The notes under the pieces were generated by a model. It saw only the letters and a program-made list of their open reading frames with translations, was not told where the DNA came from and did no database searches. From Clavelina lepadiformis (Eukaryota > Chordata > Ascidiacea > Aplousobranchia > Clavelinidae): a DNA stretch of 64,000 nt. How positions within the stretch are numbered: the first letter of the stretch is position 1; each line of letters opens with the position of its first letter. Shown here piece after piece: positions 13,901 to 25,828 of this stretch. The stretch covers positions 25,980,501 to 26,044,500 of the forward strand of contig NC_135241.1 of NCBI RefSeq assembly GCF_947623445.1, in the 5' to 3' direction. The translations under genes were made by a program, and so were the position numbers.

Positions 13901-15210
13901 TTTAGCCCGAAGCTTTCGAGAGACTCCGATTTATTGTCTACAGCGCCTATTATAAATCGTCAGACCGCTGCTTTTAATATCCAAATGTGTTTATTGATCC
14001 AATTCAATAGATAGTTAAATTAGATTGATAATAATAGAACAATATTGTCTCTTACAGATCATAAGTTTTAAATCAAACTTTTAACCAAGTAATCTTCCTT
14101 TTCTTTCTCAACCGGTTTGTGACATGGCAAGCTGCGCCATTTATCTAGTAAACGTTTAAGTTATGAGAGAATCGATTTGAAAACTTCCGTGTAATATATC
14201 CTTTGTCTTCTACCTACGCGGTTAATATTACAGATACATTAGTCACCCTCACACATACGTCATCTAAGAGTTGCAATCTCGCCAGTGATATCCATCCAGT
14301 CTTAAAGCGTAAGACACATCGCATGATAAAAATATAGTCATGTCTTTTCAAATAGTCCATTTTCTTTCCTGTGTCCATCACAAGATGGTGAGGTTGTCGA
14401 CGTAGATTCACTCGAATAATGTCGATTAAATATGAAATATCCATGAAATACTCTGTACATGTTTACATGAGATTTTTTATATAAACACACGATAAGCAAT
14501 ATACTCGTAAAGGAGGTGATAAATTTGATTACAAATTATATGAAATATTAGTCGGAAATTGGTTAAAAGCAAAATTGCAGCATTTATGCTATTTCATTAT
14601 TCATTTCTATTTTAAAAGTCCAAAATAATTAAACCAAAAACTTGAATTGTTATCGCCAGCAATAAGAATATAATTGTTCGCTATAACACAAGCAAAAACC
14701 ATTGAAATAAACTGACCACAAAGATAGACCTAGTTGTTTATATACGTATAAACACATAAAGAAACTGTATATTGGTATAGATTCGTGGCAGTAAATATAC
14801 GTAGACTTATAGGCAGTAAATATACGTAGACTTATAGGCAGTAAATATACGTAGACTTATAGGCAGTAAATATACGTAAAGACATTTTAGTAATTTATTA
14901 TAATTTTTGAACACCTTCATAAAATGCACAGTTATTTCCAAAAATAATAAAGTAGAATCTTCTTATCGACAACTTTGACATCAAGTAGACCTCATATATA
15001 TTTCACGTCTTCACATTCATGATGTGGAATCTAAACAGGAACAGATTATTTTCAAAATATTGTTGAAAAGTATTGTGCAAGCGATGTAGCTTGTTTGCAT
15101 GAATTGTCAGAGTTCTTCTCTTTTATTGTTAATTAATCAAGACCAATAACAACAAATGTTCCGTCCAATCATTAATTTTAAGTTTTTAGGCAAAATTATT
15201 TTAATCGTAC
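10922..15210. other. Spacer between receptors A and B; tail exons of B probably hidden here
   Basis: This holds the promoter of A at its low end and, presumably, the missing last exons and 3' UTR of B. I could not place those exons with confidence. One candidate on the minus strand, 14412-14452, has an acceptor, a donor and the phase 1 in, 0 out pattern of tail exons in A and C, and encodes two tyrosines (YFMD, YLID). It is only a suggestion. Other short frames (13434-13649 plus, 14214-14444 minus) show nothing recognisable. Confidence 0.4.
14787..14878. repeat. 25-bp minisatellite, about 3.7 copies
   Basis: The unit begins GGCAGTAAATATACGTAG and recurs with a 25-base period at 14787, 14812, 14837 and 14862, the last copy incomplete. 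Copies are essentially identical, indicating recent slippage or unequal exchange. It lies about 330 bp downstream of the last traced exon of receptor B. Confidence 0.93.
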
Positions 15211-18157
15211 CTAGTTTGAAGTGGTTTTGAGGTAAAGTATCTGAAGCACTGGTATCTTAAAAAGACAACATGTTGCTGTGGAAAATGTCAACGCTTAAAA
15301 TATGAATTGTTACGCTCAAGAACTACACAACACAGCATAAGGTAATAAACTTGATCGTTACCAGGTGGTGGCTTTCTTCTAGAAAGACATATTAAGATCA
15401 CAGCTATCAAGCAGACAAGAATGACAGCCGCAATAGTTCCTACAAGAATTGCAGGAACATTTAGTTGTTGATCGTTGATGACAGCGATGTTAAACGCGAT
15501 TGAGTAGTTGTACGGCGGAAGAGCATGACTCAATACAAGAGCATAGGCTCCTTCATCATTGGATGTTACCTGCACATTTTGATATCAAAATGTTCTTGTC
15601 ACATTGTTATGTTGATCTATGAGCCAAGTAGTGTAATACGTATGTTCAATAGGTAATGCACGAGACCAGATAGTCGCTTTTAATTCGTCTTCACTTACGT
15701 CGACTTTCTTGAAAAAGTAACGTTGTTCGATGCCATGGCTTAGTACCAAATTTTTATCATCATTTCTGGCTGATTTTTCTGTATAAGTCAGTATACATTT
15801 ATAACCTTTATCATAGGAAATATTTTGACGAAAAGGGTAGTTTTATTTGTAGTAAGCAACAACAACGTGAACATAGACGTTGAATATTCTATGTACAAAG
15901 AAACATAAAATTTGTGATGTTTATAAATAAAATTCATTTATCTGACTCTAGAAAACTTCAAACAAACCGTTCAATGTCAAAGAAATAAATTCGGTTTGTG
16001 GATTTGAGACGAACATTACTTCACAAACTCCAGGTTGGTCAATTGTCCAAATGCATGATGTGTTGGTAAGTTGGTTGGGAGTAACTTGAGGAAAATATTG
16101 TTTCATTATGTTTTTTATTCTTGATAAATGCAGCATTTTTTTGCGTCATTGCCATAAAGAATGAATACAAAACAGTTAAAATACTCACATAAGACATCCA
16201 GTGTATATTCCAACGACCTTCCACTTCCAGGATAAGCATCAGTATACGGAGTGACAGCCTGACATGAGACTACTTTGTTGTTGTCACTTCTTTGCAATGA
16301 AGTCAATGTGAATGGTTGCCCCTTGGTGAGTGAAATACATTCATTTAAACAAAAGCAATTACACAGTTCTATTATTTTATTTTATAAATGGTTCCCCCTT
16401 TTAAATTTAAAATTGTAACGATAATAATCATTTACTAGAACCAATAAAATTATACAAAATTCAGTGGCGGCCTTACTATTGTGATGTCATAGCTATTAGT
16501 CCCAATATAAAATGTCGAAGTATTTCCAGCAGGAATGACATCATCATAATGGCAAGTGAGATTCAAATCATTTCCTTCAATCACAGTCAGTTTATTGCCA
16601 TCAATTGAGCTACTTGCAAGAGACACACTGGGTGCTGAGTACGAAAAAGGGATAACTCAAAGGGTTTGTACAATGCGTGTGAGGTGGGAGATGATAATGA
16701 TTAAATTCTAGTTTTCATTCTAATAATGTTTCTTCAACAATAGCAATTATCTTTCACATCACTTACTATGAAAGAAGATTTTCTTGAATAGAAGTAAAAC
16801 AATTATCACAACGCACAACAAACCTTTCCAACACAGCAGATGTTCCGGGCCTTCCCATTCTGCTGACGCCAGACAAGTGGTGTCACTAGATGTCAGCATT
16901 GTGCCATTTGAGTAAAACAAGTCGCCTTCGTTAGAACAAACAAACTTTCCTGATGAATTGAATATTCTAGAAGTTGTTTCAACAGTGACACCATCATTAA
17001 ATGATGAATTGCAATCTGTGTGGTAAAGAAGCGACGACAGTTACTGACTACATCCATTTATTTGAAAAGAGCTAAGTCCATTACCTAGATAATGTAGCAA
17101 CATACTGATTGATTTTATTTATTCCAAATACTTTAATACAAATTTTATGACAAGATTGTAAAATTTGCAATGAACATTTCGTAGTTTTTGTCAAAATATT
17201 TTTCCAGATTGTTATTATTGTTGAATATGATTTTAATAATTAAACAAATTTAATAACCTTGTATTTTCAGTATCAGGGATTGCGCAACACCAAGTCCGAA
17301 ATATCTGACCAGAAATCCGTCTTCTTCAGCCTTAAGTTGTGAGATGACGAGCCTTGAAGTGAAGTTTGATGAATACGAAGAGGACGTGCTTGAAAAATCA
17401 AAATGCAGTTTCGTTCATTTCAATTTATACGTTTTGTTGTGTAACGACACTTAAAGTAAAATAAAAATATAATTATATATAAAACTTAAGTATAATCACT
17501 GAAAATATTTTATGAAACATTACACTTAAAATTTGTGTATTAACGGTTTATTTTACCTGATTTGAACTCGGTCAGAGTAAATAGACGCGGACACACGCTC
17601 ATTAGTCACAGGAAATGGCCAATAACCTGCCACTGCAATTCTGGTCTACAAAACATTTTTTTAATCTCTGCTCAACTCCTTTTGTCTTTTGCTGAATGTT
17701 TCTTGTTAATTTCATACCCCGTTAAATTCCCAGTTAAAGAGCCCCAGAGCTGATGGTGGAACAATCGACTCTGGAAAAGCTGTAGCAGTGATAACCACAG
17801 TGGAGTTGGTCGCTTGTACAGAGTGTGGTGTAGTGAGTGGGGATATGCTTTGTGCTTGTATTAGCAGTGTAAATTGTAGCAGTGCTGTAAAATGAACGTT
17901 ACAACATTTAACACACAACTTACTCATAAGAAATTTGCAACAATGAACATTTTGCAATATGCAACCGCTATTCATGTTTCTGCTACCGTGGAATGCATTA
18001 AAAATTTGTACCAATAATACGAACTTATGTCGAAAGTTTAAAGCGTAGAGTATGTTAGAGATAGAAATATTAGCGAATTAAGAAATTTGCAGAAATTAGT
18101 AAAAGTCGCAAATTACTTCTTGTTGTTACCTGACACAAACAAAATCGGGCTGAACAT
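15211..18157 (-). CDS. Receptor B: V-like Ig, sushi, Ig, membrane-proximal domain and TM; 3' end unresolved
   Basis: Eleven exons were traced: 18130-18157, 17718-17884, 17557-17645, 17258-17388, 16824-17015, 16477-16634, 16189-16321, 15968-16084, 15699-15769, 15362-15569, 15211-15255. Several have exactly the lengths of their counterparts in receptor A (89, 131, 192, 158, 133). Layout: signal peptide 1-20; V-like domain without cysteines 21-138; sushi-like 139-202; Ig 203-299; membrane-proximal domain 300 to about 395; transmembrane helix about 401-423; short basic stop-transfer SRRK. The two extra Ig exons of A are absent. Exon 11 (45 nt) matches the size and phase of exon 12 of receptor C, so the tail should continue, but I could not find the tyrosine exons or a stop matching those of A and C. 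B may have a diverged or lost tail. Role inferred as for A. Confidence 0.75.
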
Positions 18158-20343
18158 TTCCTTTAGTGGTCACAAGCACTGTTAATGTCAAAATTATTAA
18201 AAATCAAATCGCTAGAAAACAACGTAGATTCCAATACCAGCAACGATGTAACCTAAAAACTGAAAATGCCTTGATATTAGGCTAAGTTGTTTCAGACAAT
18301 GCTTGAATTTCTCTTACTTATACATTACGTCCTACCCACATAACGGGTCTAATATACAAGTGTACAACCACATGATACCTTCGTATACTAAACCTAAGCT
18401 ACTCAAAGCTACTTGTATAGGCCTACTAGACCAGAGGAGAGTTAATACTTGTACCAATACAGTTTACCAAACAGCACCTGTTTCTATTCTTAACTTAACG
18501 TATATGTCTGTACGTGACAAACCATTAGAAGTAAAATCGGCATAAGTTTAAAATGGAAACATTGAGTGATTATTGCAAACCTGATCAACAAACATCAACT
18601 CATCACCAAACGTCATTTCCTTTCAAATGATTGCCGCAAATGACGTTTCGTGGTTAAACTTGCTGTGATGTAATAATCGTAAACAGGATACGAGCTTAAT
18701 CAGCAGATTGGTCGTGACTCTGAGTCAGCAATATTAACTCAACCGTTTCGTGTCTATTTTTCAAGCAATGCATCGAGCTGACGCGAAGACGGTAAAGAAA
18801 TCCTGTCAACCTTATGTCACTTAAATCCTGTTGCATGACACAGATACACAAAAACGAATTTGTTCATCGTGTGAGCCGGATGTTATTCAGCCACCCGGAC
18901 TATACTGTAGATATTGGGGCATGAGTAGAGCAGCCACTATAGGCTGTGCTGTCACCCAAAGCTCCCTGGGCGTAAGTCATGTAGGGGTCATGATAGATGG
19001 AGCAGTCGGATAAGTTGGTCTGCGCTTTTATCCTCACAAGCCGCAGAGCTTGCTATTTCCGGTTTGTACAGAGTTGGTCGTGACCGAATGTCACCCACTT
19101 GCAGGTGATTGTACAAATATGACGTAACCCCGTGACCCTGGCCGTGCTGGGCTTCCACACTTCGATGGGAGAGTTGGCAGCATTGTTGTGTAGGTTATAA
19201 ATGAGTATAACATAGACGCTTCCTCAAAATATTTTTGTTGGAATAAAACATAGTTTTTATCTCATTTGTGAAATGCACAGCTCGAATTTAGACGACAGAA
19301 AAGGAAAACGGAACCATAACTTGCACAAGAAATATTCTTTATATAATTATTCAACGTTGTTCTCAGCTTTGAAAAAAAACCTTAAAAAAATTTTTTATGG
19401 TAAAACCGTTGTTGGTTGTTGATAAACTTAACGGCAAGTTTGAAATAATGATGCATTTCCTGAATGTTTCCCGGTCATTGGTAATGTTTCATTTCTTTTA
19501 AATAATTACCAAAAGTAGGATAGGCTTCTTGTGTGCTTGGCAACAATAAAATTCTTTTGGGCATTGTAGAAACGCAATAAAACATTGTTTTATGACGTTT
19601 ACGTTATCAATCAATTGGTTCAATAATAATCAACTTAAATCCTTGACTAACTTCATACAGGCCACTATGACCGAAAAAAAGTATCGAATCAAAGAATAAA
19701 TAAAATCAATACATTTTTATTCGCTTAAACTTCTAAACTTTCTCATGATATTCATCACAGACGGTGCCTTTCGCGCCAGCACTTTGCCCATTCAGTGTAT
19801 TTTCCGCCGACTATTATCTACCCCATGAGGTGTTAAAATAGTTACAAAGACCGATATCCGAAACATTGTTTTAAACTGTGCAAGGTCCTTATGTTTTTTT
19901 CCAGAGATGAAAGCAATATAGCAATATATGAAAGCGCTAAATGCAAACATTATTTACTTCATGAAAACAAACATTTCCTCTTGTTTCCAAGCGATGCACA
20001 ATGACGACAAATTACGTCATGTTATGCCATTTATAGAAAGGTAATAACGAATAATAATATTTTTAAAACAATTTCATTATTATAAGTGGTCTTACTAGTT
20101 TAACAGAATATATACAGATTGTATTAAAAGAACATTTAAAACATGAATCAAATAGGATTATTGAAATGCTTCGATTTTCAAACTTACAAGGTTAAATTTC
20201 AATAAGTTTAGTTAGAATTTGCAATATAAGTTGTTTTAAAAAAACTTGTCATATTGCATCTGTGTTGCCTGCTATTGGCAATTCCCTTCAATTCACCTCT
20301 GATGGAAAATGTGTTTGGAGAGAACATGATGAGTTTCAATAAA
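18158..20343. other. Spacer between receptors B and C
   Basis: Contains the presumed promoter of B and 3' UTR of C. The stretch 18830-19200 is noticeably richer in GC than its surroundings and carries one 60-codon plus-strand frame with no recognisable domain. It could be a decayed mobile element or an unrecognised RNA. Nothing else is supported. Confidence 0.4.
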
Positions 20344-23300
20344 TTACAAGTTTTTTACTTCTTCGTAAGGACCTTCAAGAGATTTACTTTGCTTCGATCC
20401 CTGCGAAGCATTCTTGTCAGTTTAAAGTTTAGGGTATTCTTGGGTTAACTGTAATTTGAACTCGTGTCTTCATGCTGTGTATCATTGTACTTACCCCAGT
20501 GTTGAACTCCTTATTCAAATCAATATATCCAGCATTGTCTAAACAGATTGACAAGTGGTCACAGCAATACATAGCTTTTATGCAGTTTTCATTATTTTTG
20601 TTTTATTTCAAATGAATGTGATTATAATGATCGTGCTCGAGAATTCTACTTTTAATTGCTTTCTGTTTGTTGAATAGCTCAAAATGCTTCAAAATTGAAC
20701 TCAATTCAACAATCTTACCAACTGAAGGACCGACTTCGGCATATTGTTCTTGAGATTCCTGGTTGAGTATAAGAGAATACAATCAATCACTTGAATAACT
20801 AAGCAATTAACTTCACCTATAATACGTGCTCCAAAAATATAAGAAGTATAAAAACTATATTTATGCAAAAAGCCTACCGGGATGTTTTCAATTTTGTTCG
20901 GTTCAATATAATCACTTTCATCTATCAACAAAACATTCAAAAAGTGAATAAAAATAAGTAATAAAACACACAATTCAAAAAACAATTTTTAATTGACGTT
21001 TCTGAAAACTTTTCCAAGTCTAATAATTCTATTTATGTTGTCTATACTCACCCTGGATGGCTTGGCTGCTTGTCATGTTAGTGTTCGTGGTTGCACCTGC
21101 GACAAATTGTTCGCAAAGGTGTTAAATTAAAGCAACACTCATGTTCAGGGTTTAAATATTATTTTTCTTGCAGGAATTCCACTTGCTCAGGTTATCTTAT
21201 TTTATAAAAAGGCAAAGAATGTAGAGATACTTTATATGGAAAACGTTTGCGTAGCATTTTCGTTTCTGTGTTGGTTTAAGAATCCATAAGGTAGTTCAGA
21301 TTTACTTACTGTTATTTTTCTTGTTAGGTGCCTGTCTCCATTTGAAATAGGCATAGGCAGCTGCTACACTTAAAATAAGGGCTGCAGCACCACAACTAAT
21401 CCCAACAATTGCACCGGTGGAAAGCCCTGATGCTGCAGGATTGTCAGGTGAAATTCCACTGACTTTGATTTCAAACGAGATTGAAACAGTATTAGGGAAA
21501 TAAAAGGTGTTTGAGGATTGTACGATAAGGACGTATGCTCCATGATCCAAACTAGTTACCTGGAAAATAACATAAAATAGAACGTGCTTTGTCTTTTTAT
21601 TTTTGTACATAAACTTTTACTACTTGTGTTCTGTAGAATTCAAAGGTCTGCATTTGACCAAAGGCAGTTATAGCCATGGAACCATCGCTTGTCACCGTTT
21701 GACCTGAGAAATAAAGAACAGAAAAATCAAATCCTGTTCATTTTGGAGGGGAAAGGCAATTTTATCTCATCAATGACTTAATATATTTTTTATTTATTTT
21801 GTGTGTATATATTTTGTATATAGCTATTATCACAAAAATATCGGAGACAACAAAATGTTTCCAAGTGATGCTTCTATAACCAAGACTCCTGGGAAAATAA
21901 GATACATGTGCAAACGTACACGTCCAGTTAATCTATTTGAAACAATGGACCTTGTGGTGGGCGGTTTGTGCCTAGACTTTATTTTTACAATGTCTATTAG
22001 CACCGTGTATGGCAACAAATTGTATTGTATAAATTGTACAAATTGTAAAAGTATAAATTGAGGTGTTAAAGACGACCCTGTACCATTTCGGGCGAGTGAT
22101 ATGAACCGAGATCTTGGATTTGAGAAAAACTTCACTGCGCAAGTTCCATTTTGAGTGACATTCCAATTGCAAACTTGAACTAAATTCTGTTGAGGAGCAA
22201 CTGAAAATAACAAATTTTTAAAATGACATTTTTATTAAATTTAAATGTATGTTGTCGGCTTATAATAAAACAGAGTATGCAAGCGAAATATAAGCGATAA
22301 AAATCAAAATAAAAATTGAAAATATGAAAAATAAATTTACATAACATTAAAACAAATTTCTTTTTACCACGCAAAGCTACAAATTACAGTTGCACTGAAA
22401 ACACCTGTAAAATATTAGCAAGCACACAACGTTGACTGATGAACATGAAATGAAAATATATTTTAAGCTTAAAATCCATGACTCACATAACACATAAAGT
22501 TTATATCCTGACGATCTTCCACTTGCAGGATAGACATCAGTATAAGGAGTGACAGCCTGACATGAGACTACTTTGTTGTTGTCACTTCTTTGTATTGATG
22601 AGAGCATATATGATTCTCCCTTTTTAAGTAGAAATCATTTTCATTAATGCACCTCGGGCACACGTTTTAAGCAATTTCAAAATTTATGTTGTAACTTTTT
22701 TTGCTTGGCTATTAAAACGGCGGATGACATTGCATTACATAAATTTCAGTTTCAAACTTGCCTTTGTGGTAAAATAGTGGTCGTCGCCAACATAGAATTT
22801 CGAATTATTTCCTGCAGGAATGACATCATTGTATTGACAAGTCAGATTCACATCATTGCCTTCAATTACAGTCAAGTTACCGTCTTCAGTTAAAATGCTT
22901 ACCAGGGTAACGTTCGGTGCTGGATAAAAATTAGTAATATATTCAAAGCTGTTAGTTTTGATTCATAGATACAATTTTTTAAACAAATGTTGGATCTTTT
23001 AATGATTAATTTTCATTTTTGGATAAGTTGTAGCATATTCCAATATTAGCAATAGCAAGATCAAGACAACAGACAGAGGATGTTGAAAGCTTTCAAAACT
23101 TAGCAAGTGAGCAGAGGTATTGACGATCGATGTTCAAGAACTTGGTTAAAACGGGATTCTTGTTGAAATTTTATCTTGTTGTAAATTAGTTAAGAGAAGA
23201 AAGTAGAATTTGGCTAAAAATATAGATTAGTTTATGTTGCTCGTTTGAATTTTCGAAAAAAAGTGATTTTAAACGTTATAAAATTTTTTTACGAACCTGA

Positions 23301-25828
23301 CCAACATTGCAAATCATTCTGACCACTCCATTCTGCTGAAGCTCGACAAGTGGTAGCATTAGTTGTCGGCATTGTACCGTTTGAGTAAAACAATTCTCTT
23401 TGGTTCGGACAGACAAAATTCCCCGATGCGTTAAACGTTTTGAAAGTTGTATTCACAAAAACATCAAATGGCAAAGAGGAGTTGCAATTTGTATAAAAAC
23501 CAACATTTTTAGTTTCCATAAAGATATTGGTACAAAAGCAGCCACAATTACAAAACAATGAGAGTTGTTAAAATTCGATGCATGTAATATTTTGTTGACA
23601 AAAGTATTTATTGTTAAACTTTTACATTTATAGATAAATTACATATGTTATCATTAAGTTGATAAATTACAGTATGAAGGCGCATTACTGATATCTTAGA
23701 AATTCGTCATATTTTCAACGTAGGCTTAATTATGTCAATGTTATACTTGCCCTGTACACTACGAACGACGGTACCGGGAGTTGTAACATCTATGCAAAGC
23801 ATTGTGATATTTAATCTCCCCGCTACTAACGGTTGAGTTATTTTCAATGTGGTTGTTACGTGGTTTGTGCCATTGATTGTTTGTTCATTGCAAGTGATTC
23901 TGTCGTAAGTGCCAGGAGCTGGAGCTTCACATCTTTGTGCGACGTAAAACCGAGCTCCACTTCCTCCGTCCAGCTCTCCCCCATAGAACCATGAACAAGG
24001 GCTGTCCATTGATCCAGGAAATTGCGCAGTTACAAGGAGATTGTTGAAACCAGTTGCCAGTGGGTTGTACGGAGGATCAGTGCTGATTATGACGGCAGCT
24101 GCGTGATGTTCCGTGGTGAAATAAACCAACATATAGAAACATAAACAGCTTAAATTTCTTTTATTTAATTTAGGAAAGTGAAAGTATCAAAAACTTTCGG
24201 GTTCACGACAACCCAAGTTATTTATGAATTAGATTTGATTATTATGTTTTGTGATGCTAAAAGTTTTTTGCCTATCTCCATATTTGTTGTTTTGAAATAT
24301 TTATATCCACGTTAAATTTTGTTTAATATTTACTTGCCATATTTTAATATAGGCCTAATGATAATTGTGGTAAACGTGATGATTTATTTTGCTATAACAA
24401 CTAACTAATTTGTAACAACGTAGTTAAAATAAAACTTTATAACGAGAAAATTTTATCAAACCGCAAGATTTATGATTTACTGCAAGATTTATAACACATA
24501 CTGCATTTAGTCTATATACTACTGAGATCAATTTACCTCTTATAGTCAGTGCAATAGATTGTCTTGTAACATTAAGATCACCAAGTTCAACCTGATACCC
24601 ATCTTCTTCAGCTCTAAGTCGTGCAATTGTGAGCTGTGTGGTGAAGATTGATGCTGATGATGAAGTCGCACTGGTGGATATAAATAATGTACATAATTAA
24701 CATCATCCAGGCACCGCAATTCATTTGAAGTCATTTTATATTAAATACTCAACGACATGTGCAAAGCTTCATTCCATTTACTCGCCTGACATTTATTCGA
24801 CCAGAGTAGATGGAAAAATCCAGAGCAGTAGCAACGGTGGGGTATGGGCCATATCCTGCATGGGCAACCCTGACCTGTAAAAGTACTTGCATTAAATATG
24901 TTACTTTAATTAAGAAAACCTTGTTTGAGCTTATAATAATTAACATTGAATAAACAAGAATAAAACCACAGTAATTGGTAGACATCATCCTGTTATGAAT
25001 GAATACATGCCCCATTAAATTTCCAGGCAACAATCCAGGTGGTGTTTCCTCCTGATGAGATCACCGATGATGGCGGTGAAACTGTAGCAGTGATAACTAC
25101 AGTGGAGTCGGTTGCTTGTACAGGGTGTGGTGTAGTGAGAGGTGATATGCTTTGTCCATATATAAGCACTACACTCAGCATAATCACTGTAAATACAAAG
25201 ACCAAAGCATAAACATTTTCCAATCTTTACTGCCGGGAAAGTTTTCAATCTTGCTGCCCCCGTCGTAATTTTTAAAAATGGTGCATAATACGTCACGCAT
25301 ATACAGACGGTGACATTCTATTCTACTGTGTTTTTTTCTTTTTTTTTGTTGTTTTTTATTACATCAACTAAAACATAGATATCTAGAGGACATAGGCTTT
25401 GAAAGTAGCTTAACCCAATAAAGTCGTTTATGACTTCACAAATCAATTTCATTGTTTGTTTTATTATGACGTGATATTTATTTTTATTTTTTTTATTTTA
25501 TTATTTTTATTGGACTTTTTATTTTTTCACAACCCTGATTTTCGATGACTCAGCGCTTTAGGTCTGGTTTTTCTTTCACTGTATTTCAATCTGATGACCA
25601 ATCAAATAAACTGATGAAAAATCAAGTTGATAATATTATGATAAAAATCACAAGAAAAATATTTAAACTAAAGTTTCCTATCAATCATCCTTAGCCATAG
25701 ATCTGTCTGTTGAAGTTTATAAAAAATACAAATTGTGGAATTTGTAACATTTTTTAGACATGCATGTCAATGGTTAACAATAAAATAAAGAGAATTTTAC
25801 CTGATAATCGTACTGCGATGTTTTTCAT
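20344..25828 (-). CDS. Receptor C: two different N-terminal domains, sushi, Ig, TM and ITAM-like tail
   Basis: Sixteen exons give one open frame of about 648 aa: 25801-25828, 25011-25186, 24786-24874, 24537-24670, 23751-24098, 23297-23488, 22762-22919, 22487-22619, 22084-22200, 21624-21703, 21310-21559, 21052-21096, 20878-20921, 20719-20758, 20495-20538, 20344-20412. Layout: signal peptide 1-20; cysteine-less V-like domain 21-142; a second N-terminal domain in one exon (143-258), closely related to that of receptor D; sushi-like 259-322; Ig 323-419; membrane-proximal domain from 420; transmembrane helix about 535-557; tail with YIEP, YAEV, YIDL and YEEV. YAEV and YIDL are eight residues apart, close to an ITAM. 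Oddities: four introns need GC donors, and the sushi exon is preceded by AA instead of AG, so it may be skipped (frame would be kept). The coding frame shows no stop. Confidence 0.82.
22760..25010 (-). other. Four GC splice donors in receptor C
   Basis: At the donor positions where A and B have GT, receptor C has GC after exon 2 (gcatgt, 25005-25010), exon 3 (gcgagt, 24780-24785), exon 5 (gcaagt, 23745-23750) and exon 7 (gcaagt, 22756-22761). In every case the nearest usable GT is four bases further in and would break the frame. The last two match the known GC-AG consensus well. Confidence 0.75.
23489..23490 (-). other. Altered splice acceptor (AA) before the sushi exon of receptor C
   Basis: The sushi exons of A, B and D are preceded by CAG and then ATTGC or ATTGT. 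In C the same ATTGC is preceded by ACAA, so the invariant AG is AA. The exon keeps its 192-nt length and open frame. No other AG lies in the roughly 40 bases upstream. Since the exon is phase 1 at both ends, skipping would give a protein without the sushi domain but otherwise in frame. Confidence 0.75.

Noticed and set aside
14787-14878. Regular repeats resembling a CRISPR array
   Set aside because: Units are contiguous with no spacers, and the genome is animal; this is a minisatellite.
23707-24132. Reading the single-exon domain of receptor C as the start of a separate gene
   Set aside because: Its upstream edge is an acceptor in phase 1 that joins in frame to the preceding V-like exon, and no separate signal-peptide exon is seen between them.
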